Positions 18,569 to 28,443 of a stretch of DNA of 64,000 nt are shown in pieces. The position numbers and the translations under genes were made by a program. This stretch comes from Rheinheimera sp. MMS21-TC3 (GTDB taxonomy: Bacteria > Pseudomonadota > Gammaproteobacteria > Enterobacterales > Alteromonadaceae), in NCBI RefSeq assembly GCF_032229285.1, contig NZ_CP135084.1, positions 2,728,001 to 2,792,000 on the forward strand, read 5' to 3'. The first letter of the stretch is position 1. Every line of letters begins with the position of its first letter. Below the pieces are notes generated by a model. That model was not told the origin of the DNA, did not search any database, and was given only the letters and a program-made list of their open reading frames with translations.

Positions 18569-19099
18569 TTAATAGACTAACACTGCACGACGGTTTTTGG
18601 CAAAGCCTGCTTCCGTGCGTGAGCGATCTAATGGTTTTTCTTCACCGTAACTTACAGTAGAAATCTGGCCACCCGACACACCTAAATTTTGTAAATATTG
18701 AACAACAGCTAAAGCACGACGCTCACCTAAAGCAATATTATACTCTGGTGTACCACGCTCATCTGAATGGCCTTCAATAGTGACACGTACACTTGGGTTA
18801 GCCGTTAAAAAGCTAGCATGCGCTTCTAGAGAAGCAACAAACTCAGGGCGAATAGTGGCACGGTCAAAGTCAAAGTAAATAGTATTTTCTTGACGTAATG
18901 AATCTAATTTTTTACGCATTTGTTCAGCTGGGCTTACCACTGGTGCAGCTGTTTCAACTTGTACAACTTCTTGTTGCTGTTGAGTATTTGCGCTGGTATT
19001 AGCATCTGATTCATCCATGCTAGAAGTAGAACTACAAGCAGCCATAGTCAGCACTGGTAATGCAACTAATAAACTTTTTAATACATTATTTAATTTCAT
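18569..19099 (-). CDS. pal: Peptidoglycan-associated lipoprotein Pal
   Basis: 176 residues. A lipoprotein signal ends in TMAAC with the acylated cysteine at residue 22. A short low-complexity linker rich in glutamine follows, then an OmpA-type peptidoglycan-binding domain (TIYFDFDRATIRPEF, VTIEGHSDERGTPEYNIALGERRA, ending NRRAVLVY). Pal anchors the outer membrane to the wall and is the target of TolB. It lies between tolB and cpoB in the conserved order. Confidence 0.98.
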   Translation of the reverse strand: MKLNNVLKSLLVALPVLTMAACSSTSSMDESDANTSANTQQQQEVVQVETAAPVVSPAEQMRKKLDSLRQENTIYFDFDRATIRPEFVASLEAHASFLTANPSVRVTIEGHSDERGTPEYNIALGERRALAVVQYLQNLGVSGGQISTVSYGEEKPLDRSRTEAGFAKNRRAVLVY

Positions 19100-19136
19100 G
19101 ATCTTGTCCTTTGTTTTTTAAAGTAAAAACTTTTTA

Positions 19137-20489
19137 TTATAAATATGGCGACCACGACGGTGATTTAACTGCGCCTTCCACCGCCGGTAGCCTTGCTTTA
19201 AAACGACCATCCATAGAAACCAGTGCTAACACCTGTGTTGAACCATGCATAGTACTATAAATAATCATAGAACCATTTGGAGCCACACTTGGTGATTCAT
19301 CCAGCGTTGTTCGAGTTAACACTTGCAAAAATCGAGTTTGTAAATCCATTTTTGCGATGTTGTATAACCCTCTGGTACGATTAACCATTACTATCGACTT
19401 ACCGCCGTCAGTAAAAGATCCTGCAAGATTCATCTCACCTTCAAAAGTGATTCTTCTTGTTTTATTTGTTAATAAATTTACGCTATATAGCTGTGGATTA
19501 CCACCACGCTCAGAACTAAACATTATTTCTTTACTATCAGGTGACCAAGTTGGCTCGGTATCAATAGCACGATGATTAGTTATCCGCGTTAAAGCTCTTG
19601 ACGCTATATCCATTACATAGATTTCTGGATTACCATCCTTTGATAGCACCATAGCCATGCGTTTACCATCTGGTGACCATGCTGGAGCCCCATTAATACC
19701 CGGCGAACTACTTAACATAGTGCGTTTGCCAGTATAAATATCTTGAATATAAATTTGTGCTTGCCGCTTTTCAAAAGTCACGTAGGCTAATTTAGTGCCA
19801 TCTGGTGACCATGAAGGAGACATCAGAGGCTCTTTTGAGCGTAATAATACTTGCTCATTAGCGCCATCATAATCAGCAACTATTAATTGGTGCGAAAATT
19901 CATTGTCATTATTAACCAAAACATAAGCAATTTTAGTTAAAAAAGCGCCTCGTTCACCGGTTAGCTTTTCATATACTATGTCACTAATACGGTGGCCATA
20001 CTGCCGAAACTGGCTACCGGTTATTGTTGTCTCACGGCTATCAAGAATATGGTCATTACTTAACACTAATTTACCGGCATTAAGCATTTGTTTATTTAAG
20101 CCATTACTGCCTTTTAATATATCTATTAGTTCAAAGCTTACAGTATAGCGGTCAATCCCAGTTTCGGTAATTTTACCTATTACAATAGCTTCTACCCCTT
20201 CACGCGCCCAAGCCGCATAGTCAATTTGTTCAGCACTCGCCGGCCTTTGCGGCATCTTAATACTAGCTAATGGGCTAAACTTACCACTACGCATTAAATC
20301 AGCAGAAATTATTTCATCTAAGCGTTGGCTTGGCACAGTGGCACCATTAAACGTAAAAGGGACTATGGCAACAGGCCGGCCAGAATCTAAACCACCTGTA
20401 ATAACAATCTCTAATGACGCCTTGGCCGAGCCACTTAAAACAAGTGCGAATACAGTAAAAATAACACGATAAAAACTAGACTTTATCAA
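19137..20489 (-). CDS. tolB: Tol-Pal system protein TolB
   Basis: 450 residues: a signal peptide, an N-terminal alpha/beta domain that contacts TolA, then a six-bladed beta-propeller from about residue 200. The propeller shows repeated blade motifs ([58 protein letters not shown], ending SPSWSPYL). TolB is the periplasmic partner of Pal. It overlaps the tolA stop by four bases. Confidence 0.98.
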   Translation of the reverse strand: MIKSSFYRVIFTVFALVLSGSAKASLEIVITGGLDSGRPVAIVPFTFNGATVPSQRLDEIISADLMRSGKFSPLASIKMPQRPASAEQIDYAAWAREGVEAIVIGKITETGIDRYTVSFELIDILKGSNGLNKQMLNAGKLVLSNDHILDSRETTITGSQFRQYGHRISDIVYEKLTGERGAFLTKIAYVLVNNDNEFSHQLIVADYDGANEQVLLRSKEPLMSPSWSPDGTKLAYVTFEKRQAQIYIQDIYTGKRTMLSSSPGINGAPAWSPDGKRMAMVLSKDGNPEIYVMDIASRALTRITNHRAIDTEPTWSPDSKEIMFSSERGGNPQLYSVNLLTNKTRRITFEGEMNLAGSFTDGGKSIVMVNRTRGLYNIAKMDLQTRFLQVLTRTTLDESPSVAPNGSMIIYSTMHGSTQVLALVSMDGRFKARLPAVEGAVKSPSWSPYL

Positions 20490-21409
20490 AATTGAGGCTC
20501 CACTCTTAAGTTTATATCTTTCATTTGTTTATACACTTCTGGATCTGACGACATTGGCAATTGATTAATGCGATTAAGTGCCCGCACCGTCGCTTCACAA
20601 ACGGCTTTATCACCGCTCAATACCTTAGTGCTAGTTACAAAACCAGTAGTAGCAAGTTTAATATTTACTAAGCACGACTTGCCGCGCATAGACTCATCTT
20701 TATACAGGTTTTGATTTATAGTGTTCATTATTAAAGCTTTGTAGCGCTCAACCTCTGTTGCTGCTTGTTGCGAACGTGCCGCTGCTCTGGCACTAGCCTC
20801 TTTAGCTAGTTGCTCTTGCATTAAGCGCTCTTGTTCAGCTTGACGCTTAGCTTCGGCCTCTTTTCGAGCGCGCTCTTGACGTTGTTTTTCTAAAGCTGCT
20901 TGTTCTTGCTTACGCTTTTCTTCAGCAGCTTTTGCCGCAGCTTCAGCTTTTTTACGTTCTTGCTCTTTTTGTATTCTAGCTTGCTCGGCTTGTTTGGCTT
21001 TTTCAGCTTCTTGTTGCTGTTGCTTCTTTGCATCAGTGGCTGCAGCTTGCGCCGCTTTAGCTTCAGCATCGGCTTGCCGCTTTTGAGCTGCAACTTGCTT
21101 TAAACGTGCCTCTTCATCAGCGCGATTTTTTTCTGCTAACTGAGCGCGACGTTCTAAGTCACGAATACGCTTTTCTTCTGCGGCTTTAGCGTTAGCTTGT
21201 TCAGTTTGCATTTGTGCTACCCGCTGTTGCAATGCATCAGCATCTATAGCTACTGCTTGCACCGGCGCTAAGGCTTCACCTTCTGACTGCAAAGTGACAT
21301 TAACAATTTCAGGTTTAGAAGAAAAATCTGCTCCCCAAATCAACAAAATAATACAGACTAAATGCAGCCCCAACGATGTAATTAATGGTGGGTCTAGTTT
21401 TATCGCCAT
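20486..21409 (-). CDS. tolA: Tol-Pal system protein TolA
   Basis: 307 residues with one N-terminal membrane anchor ([20 protein letters not shown]). A long charged helix rich in A, K, E, Q and R follows at about residues 55-215 and would span the periplasm. A small C-terminal domain ([22 protein letters not shown]...[17 protein letters not shown]) binds TolB and CpoB. The alanine/lysine-rich region is shorter than in E. coli TolA (421 residues). Its repetitive codons generate spurious frames on both strands. Confidence 0.97.
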   Translation of the reverse strand: MAIKLDPPLITSLGLHLVCIILLIWGADFSSKPEIVNVTLQSEGEALAPVQAVAIDADALQQRVAQMQTEQANAKAAEEKRIRDLERRAQLAEKNRADEEARLKQVAAQKRQADAEAKAAQAAATDAKKQQQQEAEKAKQAEQARIQKEQERKKAEAAAKAAEEKRKQEQAALEKQRQERARKEAEAKRQAEQERLMQEQLAKEASARAAARSQQAATEVERYKALIMNTINQNLYKDESMRGKSCLVNIKLATTGFVTSTKVLSGDKAVCEATVRALNRINQLPMSSDPEVYKQMKDINLRVEPQF

Positions 21410-21410
21410 C

Positions 21411-21842
21411 TTATTTAGTATCCACGTTATCAGTCATTAAGCCTACTGATGGCGCGCCTGCTTGCTTTAAAATATTAATTAAATGTATAACTGCATTATA
21501 GCTTACTCTACCATCACCTTTGACAATAACTTGCGTGCCTGGCTCTATGGTTAACCAACTTGCTACTTCTACCACTAACTGATCAGCAGTAAAGGGGCCT
21601 TGCTGCTTACTGTCTTTTTCAAACCAATATAAACCATCTTGATCAACAGTCGCCACTAAGGGAGTTTTACCGTCTTTCATTTGCTTGATTGGTTCAGCTG
21701 CAGACTTAGGCAACTCTACTTTTACCCCTTGGGTAATAAGTGGCGTGGTTACCATAAAGATAACAAGCAACACTAGCATAACGTCAATATAAGGTACCAC
21801 GTTAATTTCCGCCTTTAATCGGCGCTTTTTCCGCACGTACAT
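21411..21842 (-). CDS. tolR: Tol-Pal system protein TolR
   Basis: 143 residues of the ExbD/TolR family. One N-terminal transmembrane helix carries the conserved proton-path aspartate (INVVPYIDVMLVLLVIFMVTTPL), and a periplasmic domain follows. With TolQ it forms the proton-driven motor that energises TolA. Its start overlaps the tolQ stop by one base. Confidence 0.98.
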   Translation of the reverse strand: MYVRKKRRLKAEINVVPYIDVMLVLLVIFMVTTPLITQGVKVELPKSAAEPIKQMKDGKTPLVATVDQDGLYWFEKDSKQQGPFTADQLVVEVASWLTIEPGTQVIVKGDGRVSYNAVIHLINILKQAGAPSVGLMTDNVDTK

Positions 21843-22531
21843 TAGTTATTGTCTCCAGTATTTACCATCGATTGTCGATTTAAAATATTGGCAAATTCTT
21901 CTGCAAAATTAGCATAATGAGATTCAAGAATTTCAACTTGATGTGAAAATTTATTAAAAGCAATTACAGCCGGGATAGCAGCAAATAAACCAATAGCTGT
22001 TGCTATAAGGGCTTCAGCAATACCTGGTGCAACCATTGATAAAGTAGCTTGCTCAACTGCACCTAAGGCAATAAAAGAGTTCATTATTCCCCAGACAGTG
22101 CCAAATAAACCTATGTAGGGGCTAATTGAGCCTACTGTAGCTAAGAAGGGTAAGTTAGTTTCTAAACGCTCAACTTCACGCGACAAGCCTACTCGCATAG
22201 CTCGCTGAGTGCCTTCCATTACAGCAATGGATTGCTTACTGCTAGATTTGTGTAAACGGGCAAACTCTTTAAAGCCTGCTTTAAATAATGCCTCTAACCC
22301 TGTTACTGCAGAGCGAGCGCTCACTTCGTTATAGAGTTTGGATAAGTCGATCCCAGACCAAAATTTATCTTCAAACTTTTTAGCATCCACTAAAGCAACA
22401 TTAAGTATTTTACTGCGACGTATAATCATTGCCCATGACATTACTGACATAACCAACAGAATTATCATTACCAACTTTACAACTAAACTGGCTTCAATTA
22501 ATAAACTTAATATAGAAATTTCACCTGACAC
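21842..22531 (-). CDS. tolQ: Tol-Pal system protein TolQ
   Basis: 229 residues of the ExbB/TolQ/MotA proton-channel family. Three transmembrane helices are visible: near residues 14-34, and in [27 protein letters not shown] and [28 protein letters not shown], with the family signature glycines and threonines. It overlaps the end of ybgC by 11 bases. Confidence 0.98.
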   Translation of the reverse strand: MSGEISILSLLIEASLVVKLVMIILLVMSVMSWAMIIRRSKILNVALVDAKKFEDKFWSGIDLSKLYNEVSARSAVTGLEALFKAGFKEFARLHKSSSKQSIAVMEGTQRAMRVGLSREVERLETNLPFLATVGSISPYIGLFGTVWGIMNSFIALGAVEQATLSMVAPGIAEALIATAIGLFAAIPAVIAFNKFSHQVEILESHYANFAEEFANILNRQSMVNTGDNN

Positions 22532-22931
22532 CTTGTAATACCTCTGTCACTTCTGCCGGAATAGATCGGGCTTTCATTTCCTGCAATGCTACACAGGCCA
22601 CCTTAATATCTGCCGAACACACTATAACGCCGGCCTGATTATATACTTGCTGTTTAAACACTATACTTGCGCGCTTTAACGTACTAATTTGACTCTGTAT
22701 GGTCAACAAGTCATTAAATTTAGCCGGCTTATTATTATCCATCAGTACTTGCTTAACAACAAAAGCAACGTTGTTTGCTAATAATAAATCTTGCTCTACG
22801 CCTAAAGCACGTAACCATTCGGTACGTGCTCGTTCAAAAAATTTAAGGTAATTGGCATAATATACAATACCCCCAGCATCGGTATCTTCGTAATAAACAC
22901 GCACTGGGAATGTAAAAATTGTACTAGACAT
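22521..22931 (-). CDS. ybgC: Acyl-CoA thioesterase YbgC (tol-pal cluster)
   Basis: 136 residues of the hot-dog thioesterase fold. The catalytic segment [29 protein letters not shown] near the N-terminus is the YbgC signature, including the active-site aspartate. It is the first gene of the ybgC-tolQRAB-pal-cpoB operon. The enzyme hydrolyses acyl-CoA and is linked to phospholipid metabolism. Confidence 0.96.
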   Translation of the reverse strand: MSSTIFTFPVRVYYEDTDAGGIVYYANYLKFFERARTEWLRALGVEQDLLLANNVAFVVKQVLMDNNKPAKFNDLLTIQSQISTLKRASIVFKQQVYNQAGVIVCSADIKVACVALQEMKARSIPAEVTEVLQGVR

Positions 22932-23288
22932 GTCTGTTCGCTTTAAGTTGCATATAATATGAAAGCTGCGCGACTAACTCAATTGGTTAACAACGAAATT
23001 GCTAACTTATATTTTTCAGCTCGGCACTTGTTTTTGGCTAACAATTCTGTTGACTAAACTTAACCCAAATAGTTCAGCAATAAAAGGTTATGCGACCAAA
23101 CTACAAGCTACTAAGATACTTAACGTTGCCTAAAAAATAGTAATACCGCTAATATCTACTGGTTTAGCTTAACATTAGATGAATAGAGCTTTTCAAGCTG
23201 CCACTGTCTATAAAGCAAACAGCCAAGTTTCATCCGAATAGATATCGAACATTAGTTTTTCTAATGCCAAACTGACAATTTTTCTAGT
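22932..23288. other. Gene-free stretch upstream of ybgC
   Basis: No convincing ORF on either strand. It must hold the promoter of the tol-pal operon on the minus strand, but I could not single out a convincing -35/-10 pair. The plus-strand end leads into the candidate small-RNA promoter at 23289. Confidence 0.5.
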
Positions 23289-23317
23289 TTGAAGTAATTA
23301 CTCAGTTAACCTATTAT
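23289..23317 (+). promoter_or_regulatory. Candidate promoter of an orphan transcript
   Basis: TTGAAG (23289-23294), an exact 17-base spacer and TATTAT (23312-23317), that is 4/6 and 5/6 matches to the sigma-70 boxes at optimal spacing. It points at a gene-free region that ends in a strong plus-strand terminator. Confidence 0.5.
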
Positions 23318-23324
23318 ACATTTG

Positions 23325-23492
23325 TGTTCTGAGCTAGCGCACAGTGTAGGAATTAAGTTACTACACTTTAGTCAAGTTCACTAAGTAACAGGATTTAGCG
23401 TTGATAAGTGTTGTTATGTTTCATATGTTCCCTGGACTTTTTTGAAGCTCTGCTTCAACTTTTTAGCCCACTTTATAGTGGGCTTTTTTTTT
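23325..23492 (+). ncRNA. Candidate small RNA (~170 nt)
   Basis: Predicted from a promoter-like pair upstream and a textbook terminator at the end. The interior contains a second hairpin (TTGAAGC / GCTTCAA) directly before the terminator stem, and no ORF longer than nine codons. No known RNA family is recognised. Both neighbouring operons run on the opposite strand, so the terminator has no other gene to serve. Confidence 0.4.
23465..23492 (+). terminator. Strong plus-strand intrinsic terminator without an upstream ORF
   Basis: AGCCCACT / AGTGGGCT with a TTAT loop is followed by a run of nine T residues. On the minus strand there is no T run after the stem, so it is directional. Confidence 0.85.
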
Positions 23493-23523
23493 ACTTGTAT
23501 TTAGCATGGTGTTTCTTTACTTA

Positions 23524-24537
23524 TCATTGAGTTAATGGCGGTAAATCAAAACCAAAGTGACTGTAGGCTCTTGGCGATGCCACTCGGCCTCTGGGCGTGC
23601 GCTGAATAAAGCCCTGCTGAATTAAAAATGGCTCTATCACATCTTCAATTGTATCTTTTTCTTCACCTATAGCTGCCGCTAAGTTGTCTAAGCCCACTGG
23701 TCCACCACCAAACTTTTCAATAATGGCTAATAGTAGCTTTCTGTCCATATAATCAAAGCCTTCTGCATCTACATCGACCATTTGTAAAGCTTGAGCGGCT
23801 GTTTCAATTGTTACTTCACCATTGGCTTTTACTTGCGCATAATCTCGCACTCGGCGTAATAAACGATTTGCTATACGTGGCGTGCCTCGTGAACGCCGTG
23901 CTATTTCAGTCGCTCCTGCTTGGTCTAAAATTAAATTTAAATAATGAGCTGAGCGTAAAATAATTTGCGTCAACTCAGAGACCTTATAAAATTCTAGTCG
24001 CTGTACTATGCCAAAACGATCGCGTAAAGGTGAAGTTAAGGCGCCAGCTCGTGTTGTTGCTCCTATCAGTGTAAAAGGCGGCAGTTCTAATTTAATTGAA
24101 CGTGCTGCTGGGCCTTCACCTATCATAATATCAAGCTGATAATCTTCCATCGCCGGATACAGTATCTCTTCTACTACTGGGCTTAAACGATGAATTTCAT
24201 CAATAAACAACACATCATTCGGCTCTAGGTTAGTTAGCAAAGCGGCTAGATCACCAGCTTTCTCTAATACTGGGCCTGAAGTATTTTTAATATTAACGCC
24301 CATTTCATTAGCAACTATCATAGCTAAAGTGGTTTTGCCTAACCCTGGCGGGCCAAAAATAAGTAAATGATCTAAAGGATCACCTCGGCCACGGGCAGCT
24401 TCAATAAAAATAGCCATTTGTTGACAGACATGCTCTTGACCGGTGTAATCAGCTAAAGTTTTTGGCCGAATTGCACGGTCTATGACTTCATCTTCACGCG
24501 TAGCCGTGGTTTGGATCAGGCGATCTGCTTCTATCAT
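23524..24537 (-). CDS. ruvB: Holliday junction branch-migration helicase RuvB
   Basis: A 337-residue AAA+ ATPase that drives branch migration of Holliday junctions together with RuvA. The Walker A loop GPPGLGKTT, Walker [10 protein letters not shown], sensor residues in [20 protein letters not shown], and the C-terminal winged-helix ending ([17 protein letters not shown]) are all intact. It starts three bases after ruvA. Confidence 0.98.
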   Translation of the reverse strand: MIEADRLIQTTATREDEVIDRAIRPKTLADYTGQEHVCQQMAIFIEAARGRGDPLDHLLIFGPPGLGKTTLAMIVANEMGVNIKNTSGPVLEKAGDLAALLTNLEPNDVLFIDEIHRLSPVVEEILYPAMEDYQLDIMIGEGPAARSIKLELPPFTLIGATTRAGALTSPLRDRFGIVQRLEFYKVSELTQIILRSAHYLNLILDQAGATEIARRSRGTPRIANRLLRRVRDYAQVKANGEVTIETAAQALQMVDVDAEGFDYMDRKLLLAIIEKFGGGPVGLDNLAAAIGEEKDTIEDVIEPFLIQQGFIQRTPRGRVASPRAYSHFGFDLPPLTQ

Positions 24538-24540
24538 TAG

Positions 24541-25161
24541 TTAAATCATACTCCGTAATGCGGTTTTGATTAATTGTTCACTGCTCATCTCTGGCGTAAT
24601 AACTTTTTTAACTGCTTTAGCTGCCTGCATTTGACTATAACCTAAAGAAACTAACGCACTTATAGCATCATCTTCTGCACTGACGGGCCGACTAAAAATA
24701 GCTTCATCATCAATCACCAGCATATTATCCGTTACTGGTGTAGCAGGTGCTAATCCCCAGTTTTTTAGCCTATCACGCATTTCAACTATTAAACGCTCTG
24801 CCGTTTTTTTGCCAACACCCGGTAATTTAACTAAGGTGGTCATATCATCCATTTGCACACAGCGTACAAACTGCTGTGCTGTCATGCCAGACAAAATAGT
24901 CAGTGCCAATTTCGGCCCTACACCATTGGCTTTAATTAATAACCGGAATAAGGCCCGTTCGGTCTCATTAGTAAAACCAAATAATAACTGGGCATCATCA
25001 CGCACCACAAAATGAGTATAAATTATGGCCTCTTGACCCAAGGCTGGTAAATTATAAAAACTATTCAGTGGTAATTGCACCTCATAGCCAACCCCAGCAA
25101 CCTCTATTAACAAATCGGGGGCCTGTTTTTCTAACAAGATACCACGTAATCGTCCTATCAT
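24541..25161 (-). CDS. ruvA: Holliday junction DNA-binding protein RuvA
   Basis: 206 residues. An N-terminal OB fold ([28 protein letters not shown]), two helix-hairpin-helix motifs ([16 protein letters not shown] and [23 protein letters not shown]) and a C-terminal helical domain that binds RuvB. It forms the tetramer that holds the open junction. It follows ruvC by 32 bases. Confidence 0.98.
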   Translation of the reverse strand: MIGRLRGILLEKQAPDLLIEVAGVGYEVQLPLNSFYNLPALGQEAIIYTHFVVRDDAQLLFGFTNETERALFRLLIKANGVGPKLALTILSGMTAQQFVRCVQMDDMTTLVKLPGVGKKTAERLIVEMRDRLKNWGLAPATPVTDNMLVIDDEAIFSRPVSAEDDAISALVSLGYSQMQAAKAVKKVITPEMSSEQLIKTALRSMI

Positions 25162-25193
25162 ATTTTTACTTATATACCCCGAGCTTTACGCCT

Positions 25194-25718
25194 TTATTGT
25201 AATCGACCGCGCACTGTTTTACGGGCGCGGCCCGCTAAACCAATTAAACTCTGCTGAGTATGGCCATGACACATAGCTACAGCAAGTGCATCGGCAGCGT
25301 CTGCTTGCGGATTGGCAGCTAACTTTAGTAAGGTGCGCACCATATGTTGCACTTGTGCTTTATCTGCGGCACCTGTACCCACTACAGCTTGCTTTACTTG
25401 CCTAGCCGAATATTCAAATACTTCAAGGCCAGCATTTTTAGCAGCAACTATTGCAGCGCCACGCGCTTGGCCAAGCTTTAAAGCAGCATCTGCATTACGG
25501 GCCATAAACACTTGTTCAATAGCAAAAATAGTGGGTTGAGTCTGTTGAATTATCTCACTAACGCCATTAAAAATATCTAACAAGCGCTCGGGTAATAAAT
25601 CGGTCGTCTTTAAACGAATACAGCCGCTGGCAACATAATTAAATTGGCTACCAACCTGACGCACTACGCCATAGCCTGTGATACGGCTTCCCGGATCTAT
25701 GCCGAGAATAATATTCAC
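25194..25718 (-). CDS. ruvC: Holliday junction endonuclease RuvC
   Basis: A 174-residue RNase H-fold resolvase. The first catalytic aspartate is D8 in [15 protein letters not shown]. The remaining acidic residues lie in [10 protein letters not shown] and in the C-terminal [13 protein letters not shown]. Length equals that of E. coli RuvC (173). It follows yebC by two bases in the order yebC-ruvC-ruvA-ruvB; I see no convincing LexA box ahead of the genes. Confidence 0.98.
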   Translation of the reverse strand: MNIILGIDPGSRITGYGVVRQVGSQFNYVASGCIRLKTTDLLPERLLDIFNGVSEIIQQTQPTIFAIEQVFMARNADAALKLGQARGAAIVAAKNAGLEVFEYSARQVKQAVVGTGAADKAQVQHMVRTLLKLAANPQADAADALAVAMCHGHTQQSLIGLAGRARKTVRGRLQ

Positions 25719-25720
25719 TA

Positions 25721-26464
25721 TTAACCAAACTCAACCATCAGCTCTTCACTGATATCGGCATTATGATAAACGTTTTGCACATCGTCTGAGTCTTCTAACA
25801 TATCTATTAGTTTAAAGAAGTCTGCTGCATTAGCAGCATCTACTTCGGCACGAATAGAGGGCACTAAGGTTACTTCTGCTGACTCTGCAACAAAACCAGC
25901 ATCGACAAGAGCTGCTTTAATATCAGCAAAATTATCTGGCTGAGTTAAGACTTCTTTACTGCCATCGTCGTCGACAACAATGTCATCAGCGCCAGCATCT
26001 AAAGCCGCTTCTATTAAGGCATCTTCATCTACTTCAGGTGCAAACATTAATACCCCTAAACGGGTAAATAAATAGGCTACTGAACCTGAAGTACCTAAAC
26101 TACCAGCATTTTTAGTAAAGGCATGGCGTACTTCTGCTACGGTACGTTTATGGTTATCTGTCATGGTTTCAACAATAATTGCCACACCATTAGGGCCATA
26201 GCCTTCATAGACTAATTCTTCGTAATTTTCACCTTCACTCGCACCTGCACCACGCTTAATCGCACGGTCTATAGTGTCTCGGTTCATATTTTCAGATAAG
26301 GCTTTATCAACCGCTAAGCGTAAACGTGGGTTCATGCTGGGATCAGGATTTTGCTTGGCAGCTACGGTTAGCTCGCGAATAACTTTAGTGAAGATTTTAT
26401 TTTTTTTTGCATCCTGACGGGCTTTGCGATGCTTCATGTTCGCCCATTTACTATGGCCGGCCAT
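25721..26464 (-). CDS. yebC: YebC/PmpR family protein (ruvC-linked copy)
   Basis: 247 residues from the ATG at 26464, which gives the canonical start [23 protein letters not shown] and has AAGGAG eight bases upstream. An open frame continues 24 codons further up but is not part of the protein. Family proteins have been called transcription regulators and, more recently, ribosome-associated factors acting at difficult proline-rich stretches. Its position next to ruvC and downstream of aspS is conserved in gammaproteobacteria. Confidence 0.96.
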   Translation of the reverse strand: MAGHSKWANMKHRKARQDAKKNKIFTKVIRELTVAAKQNPDPSMNPRLRLAVDKALSENMNRDTIDRAIKRGAGASEGENYEELVYEGYGPNGVAIIVETMTDNHKRTVAEVRHAFTKNAGSLGTSGSVAYLFTRLGVLMFAPEVDEDALIEAALDAGADDIVVDDDGSKEVLTQPDNFADIKAALVDAGFVAESAEVTLVPSIRAEVDAANAADFFKLIDMLEDSDDVQNVYHNADISEELMVEFG

Positions 26465-26577
26465 TTTATCACTCCTTATATACAATAAGCGGCAGATAAT
26501 GACTGCCGCTGTACTACAAAACTTTATAAGCCGCACTCACCTCTTAACCTAGGTAAATGCTTACTTTATGGCTTAAG

Positions 26578-28356
26578 CTAATTAAGCTTTTTAATGACTT
26601 GAATATTTAACTCTGCAAGCTGTGCTGGGTTAGCACTACTAGGTGCATCCGTTAGCGGACAAGCAGCTGTAGCCGTTTTAGGGAATGCCATAACATCACG
26701 AATTGAAGTCGCGCCAGTCATTAACATTACCAAGCGGTCTAAACCAAAAGCTAAACCGGCATGAGGCGGTGCGCCATATTTTAATGCTTCTAATAAGAAA
26801 CCAAATTTTTCTTTGGCCTCCTCATCACTAATACCAAGTAAACTAAACACCTTAGCTTGCACATCACAATTATGAATACGTACCGAGCCGCCACCTAACT
26901 CAGTACCATTTAATACCATATCATAAGCGTTTGATAATAAATCAGCCAATTTAAACTGTTCGACTGGGGTAGTTAAAAAGCTCGCCGTATCTACAGGTGC
27001 TGTAAATGGGTGATGTACAGCAGCATAGCTACCATCATCAGCTTGTTCAAACATAGGGAAATCTACCACCCATAATGGCTTCCAGCCCGCTTGGGTAATG
27101 GCTAAATCCTCGCCTATTTTCAAGCGTAAAGCGCCCATAGCTTCACAGACTGTATTATAACTATCAGCACCAAATAAAATTAAATCACCATTTTTTGCTG
27201 CGGTACGGTTTAGTATTTCAGCTACGATATCGGTCGTTAAGAACTTAGCTACCGGAGACTGGATGCCATCAATACCTTGGCTGACATCATTCACCTTCAT
27301 CCAGGCTAAACCTTTAGCGCCATAGATGCCAACGTAGCTGGTATAACCATCAATATCTTTGCGCGATACTTTAGCGGCAGCTTGTGGCACTTTTAATGCC
27401 ACCACTCGGCCTTTGGCATCATTTGCTGGGCCAGAAAACACCTTAAATTCAACGTCTTTAACTAAGTCGGCAATATCCACCAGTTGCATGGGGTTACGCA
27501 GGTCTGGTTTATCCGAACCGTATAATCGCATTGCTTCGTGATAGGTCATCCGCGGGAATTGACCAAGATCGACATCTAATAAATTGGCAAACATTTTACG
27601 CACCATCTCTTCGGTCAAGTTCATTACTTGCTCGGCGCTCATAAAAGAGGTTTCAATATCAATTTGAGTAAATTCTGGTTGCCGATCTGCTCGCAAGTCT
27701 TCATCACGGAAGCACTTTACTATTTGATAGTAGCGATCTAATCCCGACATCATTAATAATTGTTTAAATAATTGCGGCGACTGTGGCAGAGCAAAAAACT
27801 CCCCTTTGTGAGTTCGGCTAGGCACTAAGTAATCACGCGCACCTTCGGGTGTAGCTTTGGTTAAAATAGGTGTTTCAATATCTAAAAAGCCATTAGTATC
27901 CATAAAGTTACGCACAAAGCTGGTTACTTTAGCTCTAAACTTTAACCGGTCACTCATCAGCGGGCGGCGTAAATCTAAATAGCGGTATTTTAAACGCTGC
28001 TCTTCACTATTATTTTGATTAGAATCTAAAGGTGATGGAGCGGCTTTATTTAAAATCACCACTTCACTGGCGTAAACTTCAACTTCGCCCGTTGCCATAT
28101 CGGCATTAATTTGCGACTCAGGACGTGTCCGTACTTGGCCTTTAACTTGAATACAAAATTCGTTACGTAAGGTATAAGCTACTTTAAATAACTCGGCTAA
28201 GTCTGGGTCACATACTACTTGAACTATGCCTTCACGATCTCGCAGATCAAGGAAAATAAGCCCACCTAAATCACGGCGGCGGTTTACCCAGCCACATAAT
28301 GAAACTTGTTGTTCTGCATGTTGCGCAGTTAATAAACCGCAATAATGGCTTCGCAT
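26578..28356 (-). CDS. aspS: Aspartyl-tRNA synthetase
   Basis: A 592-residue class II synthetase. The ATG at 28356 gives [29 protein letters not shown], matching the bacterial AspRS start, with AAGGAAGG ahead of it; an in-frame ATG 11 codons upstream is less likely. After the OB-fold anticodon domain come motif 2 ([18 protein letters not shown]), the bacterial GAD insertion domain, and motif 3 ([15 protein letters not shown]). It is the head gene of the aspS-yebC-ruvCAB group. Confidence 0.98.
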   Translation of the reverse strand: MRSHYCGLLTAQHAEQQVSLCGWVNRRRDLGGLIFLDLRDREGIVQVVCDPDLAELFKVAYTLRNEFCIQVKGQVRTRPESQINADMATGEVEVYASEVVILNKAAPSPLDSNQNNSEEQRLKYRYLDLRRPLMSDRLKFRAKVTSFVRNFMDTNGFLDIETPILTKATPEGARDYLVPSRTHKGEFFALPQSPQLFKQLLMMSGLDRYYQIVKCFRDEDLRADRQPEFTQIDIETSFMSAEQVMNLTEEMVRKMFANLLDVDLGQFPRMTYHEAMRLYGSDKPDLRNPMQLVDIADLVKDVEFKVFSGPANDAKGRVVALKVPQAAAKVSRKDIDGYTSYVGIYGAKGLAWMKVNDVSQGIDGIQSPVAKFLTTDIVAEILNRTAAKNGDLILFGADSYNTVCEAMGALRLKIGEDLAITQAGWKPLWVVDFPMFEQADDGSYAAVHHPFTAPVDTASFLTTPVEQFKLADLLSNAYDMVLNGTELGGGSVRIHNCDVQAKVFSLLGISDEEAKEKFGFLLEALKYGAPPHAGLAFGLDRLVMLMTGATSIRDVMAFPKTATAACPLTDAPSSANPAQLAELNIQVIKKLN

Positions 28357-28443
28357 TAAACCTTCCTTTAACTTGCTAATCAGTGACACGAAAATAACGG
28401 CTGATTATATAGAAATTTTATGTTTAATGTCACTGCTAGCGGA

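Noticed and set aside
20890..21103. Open frames on both strands inside tolA.
   Set aside because: They are by-products of the repetitive Ala/Lys/Glu/Gln codons of the TolA helix, with low-complexity translations.
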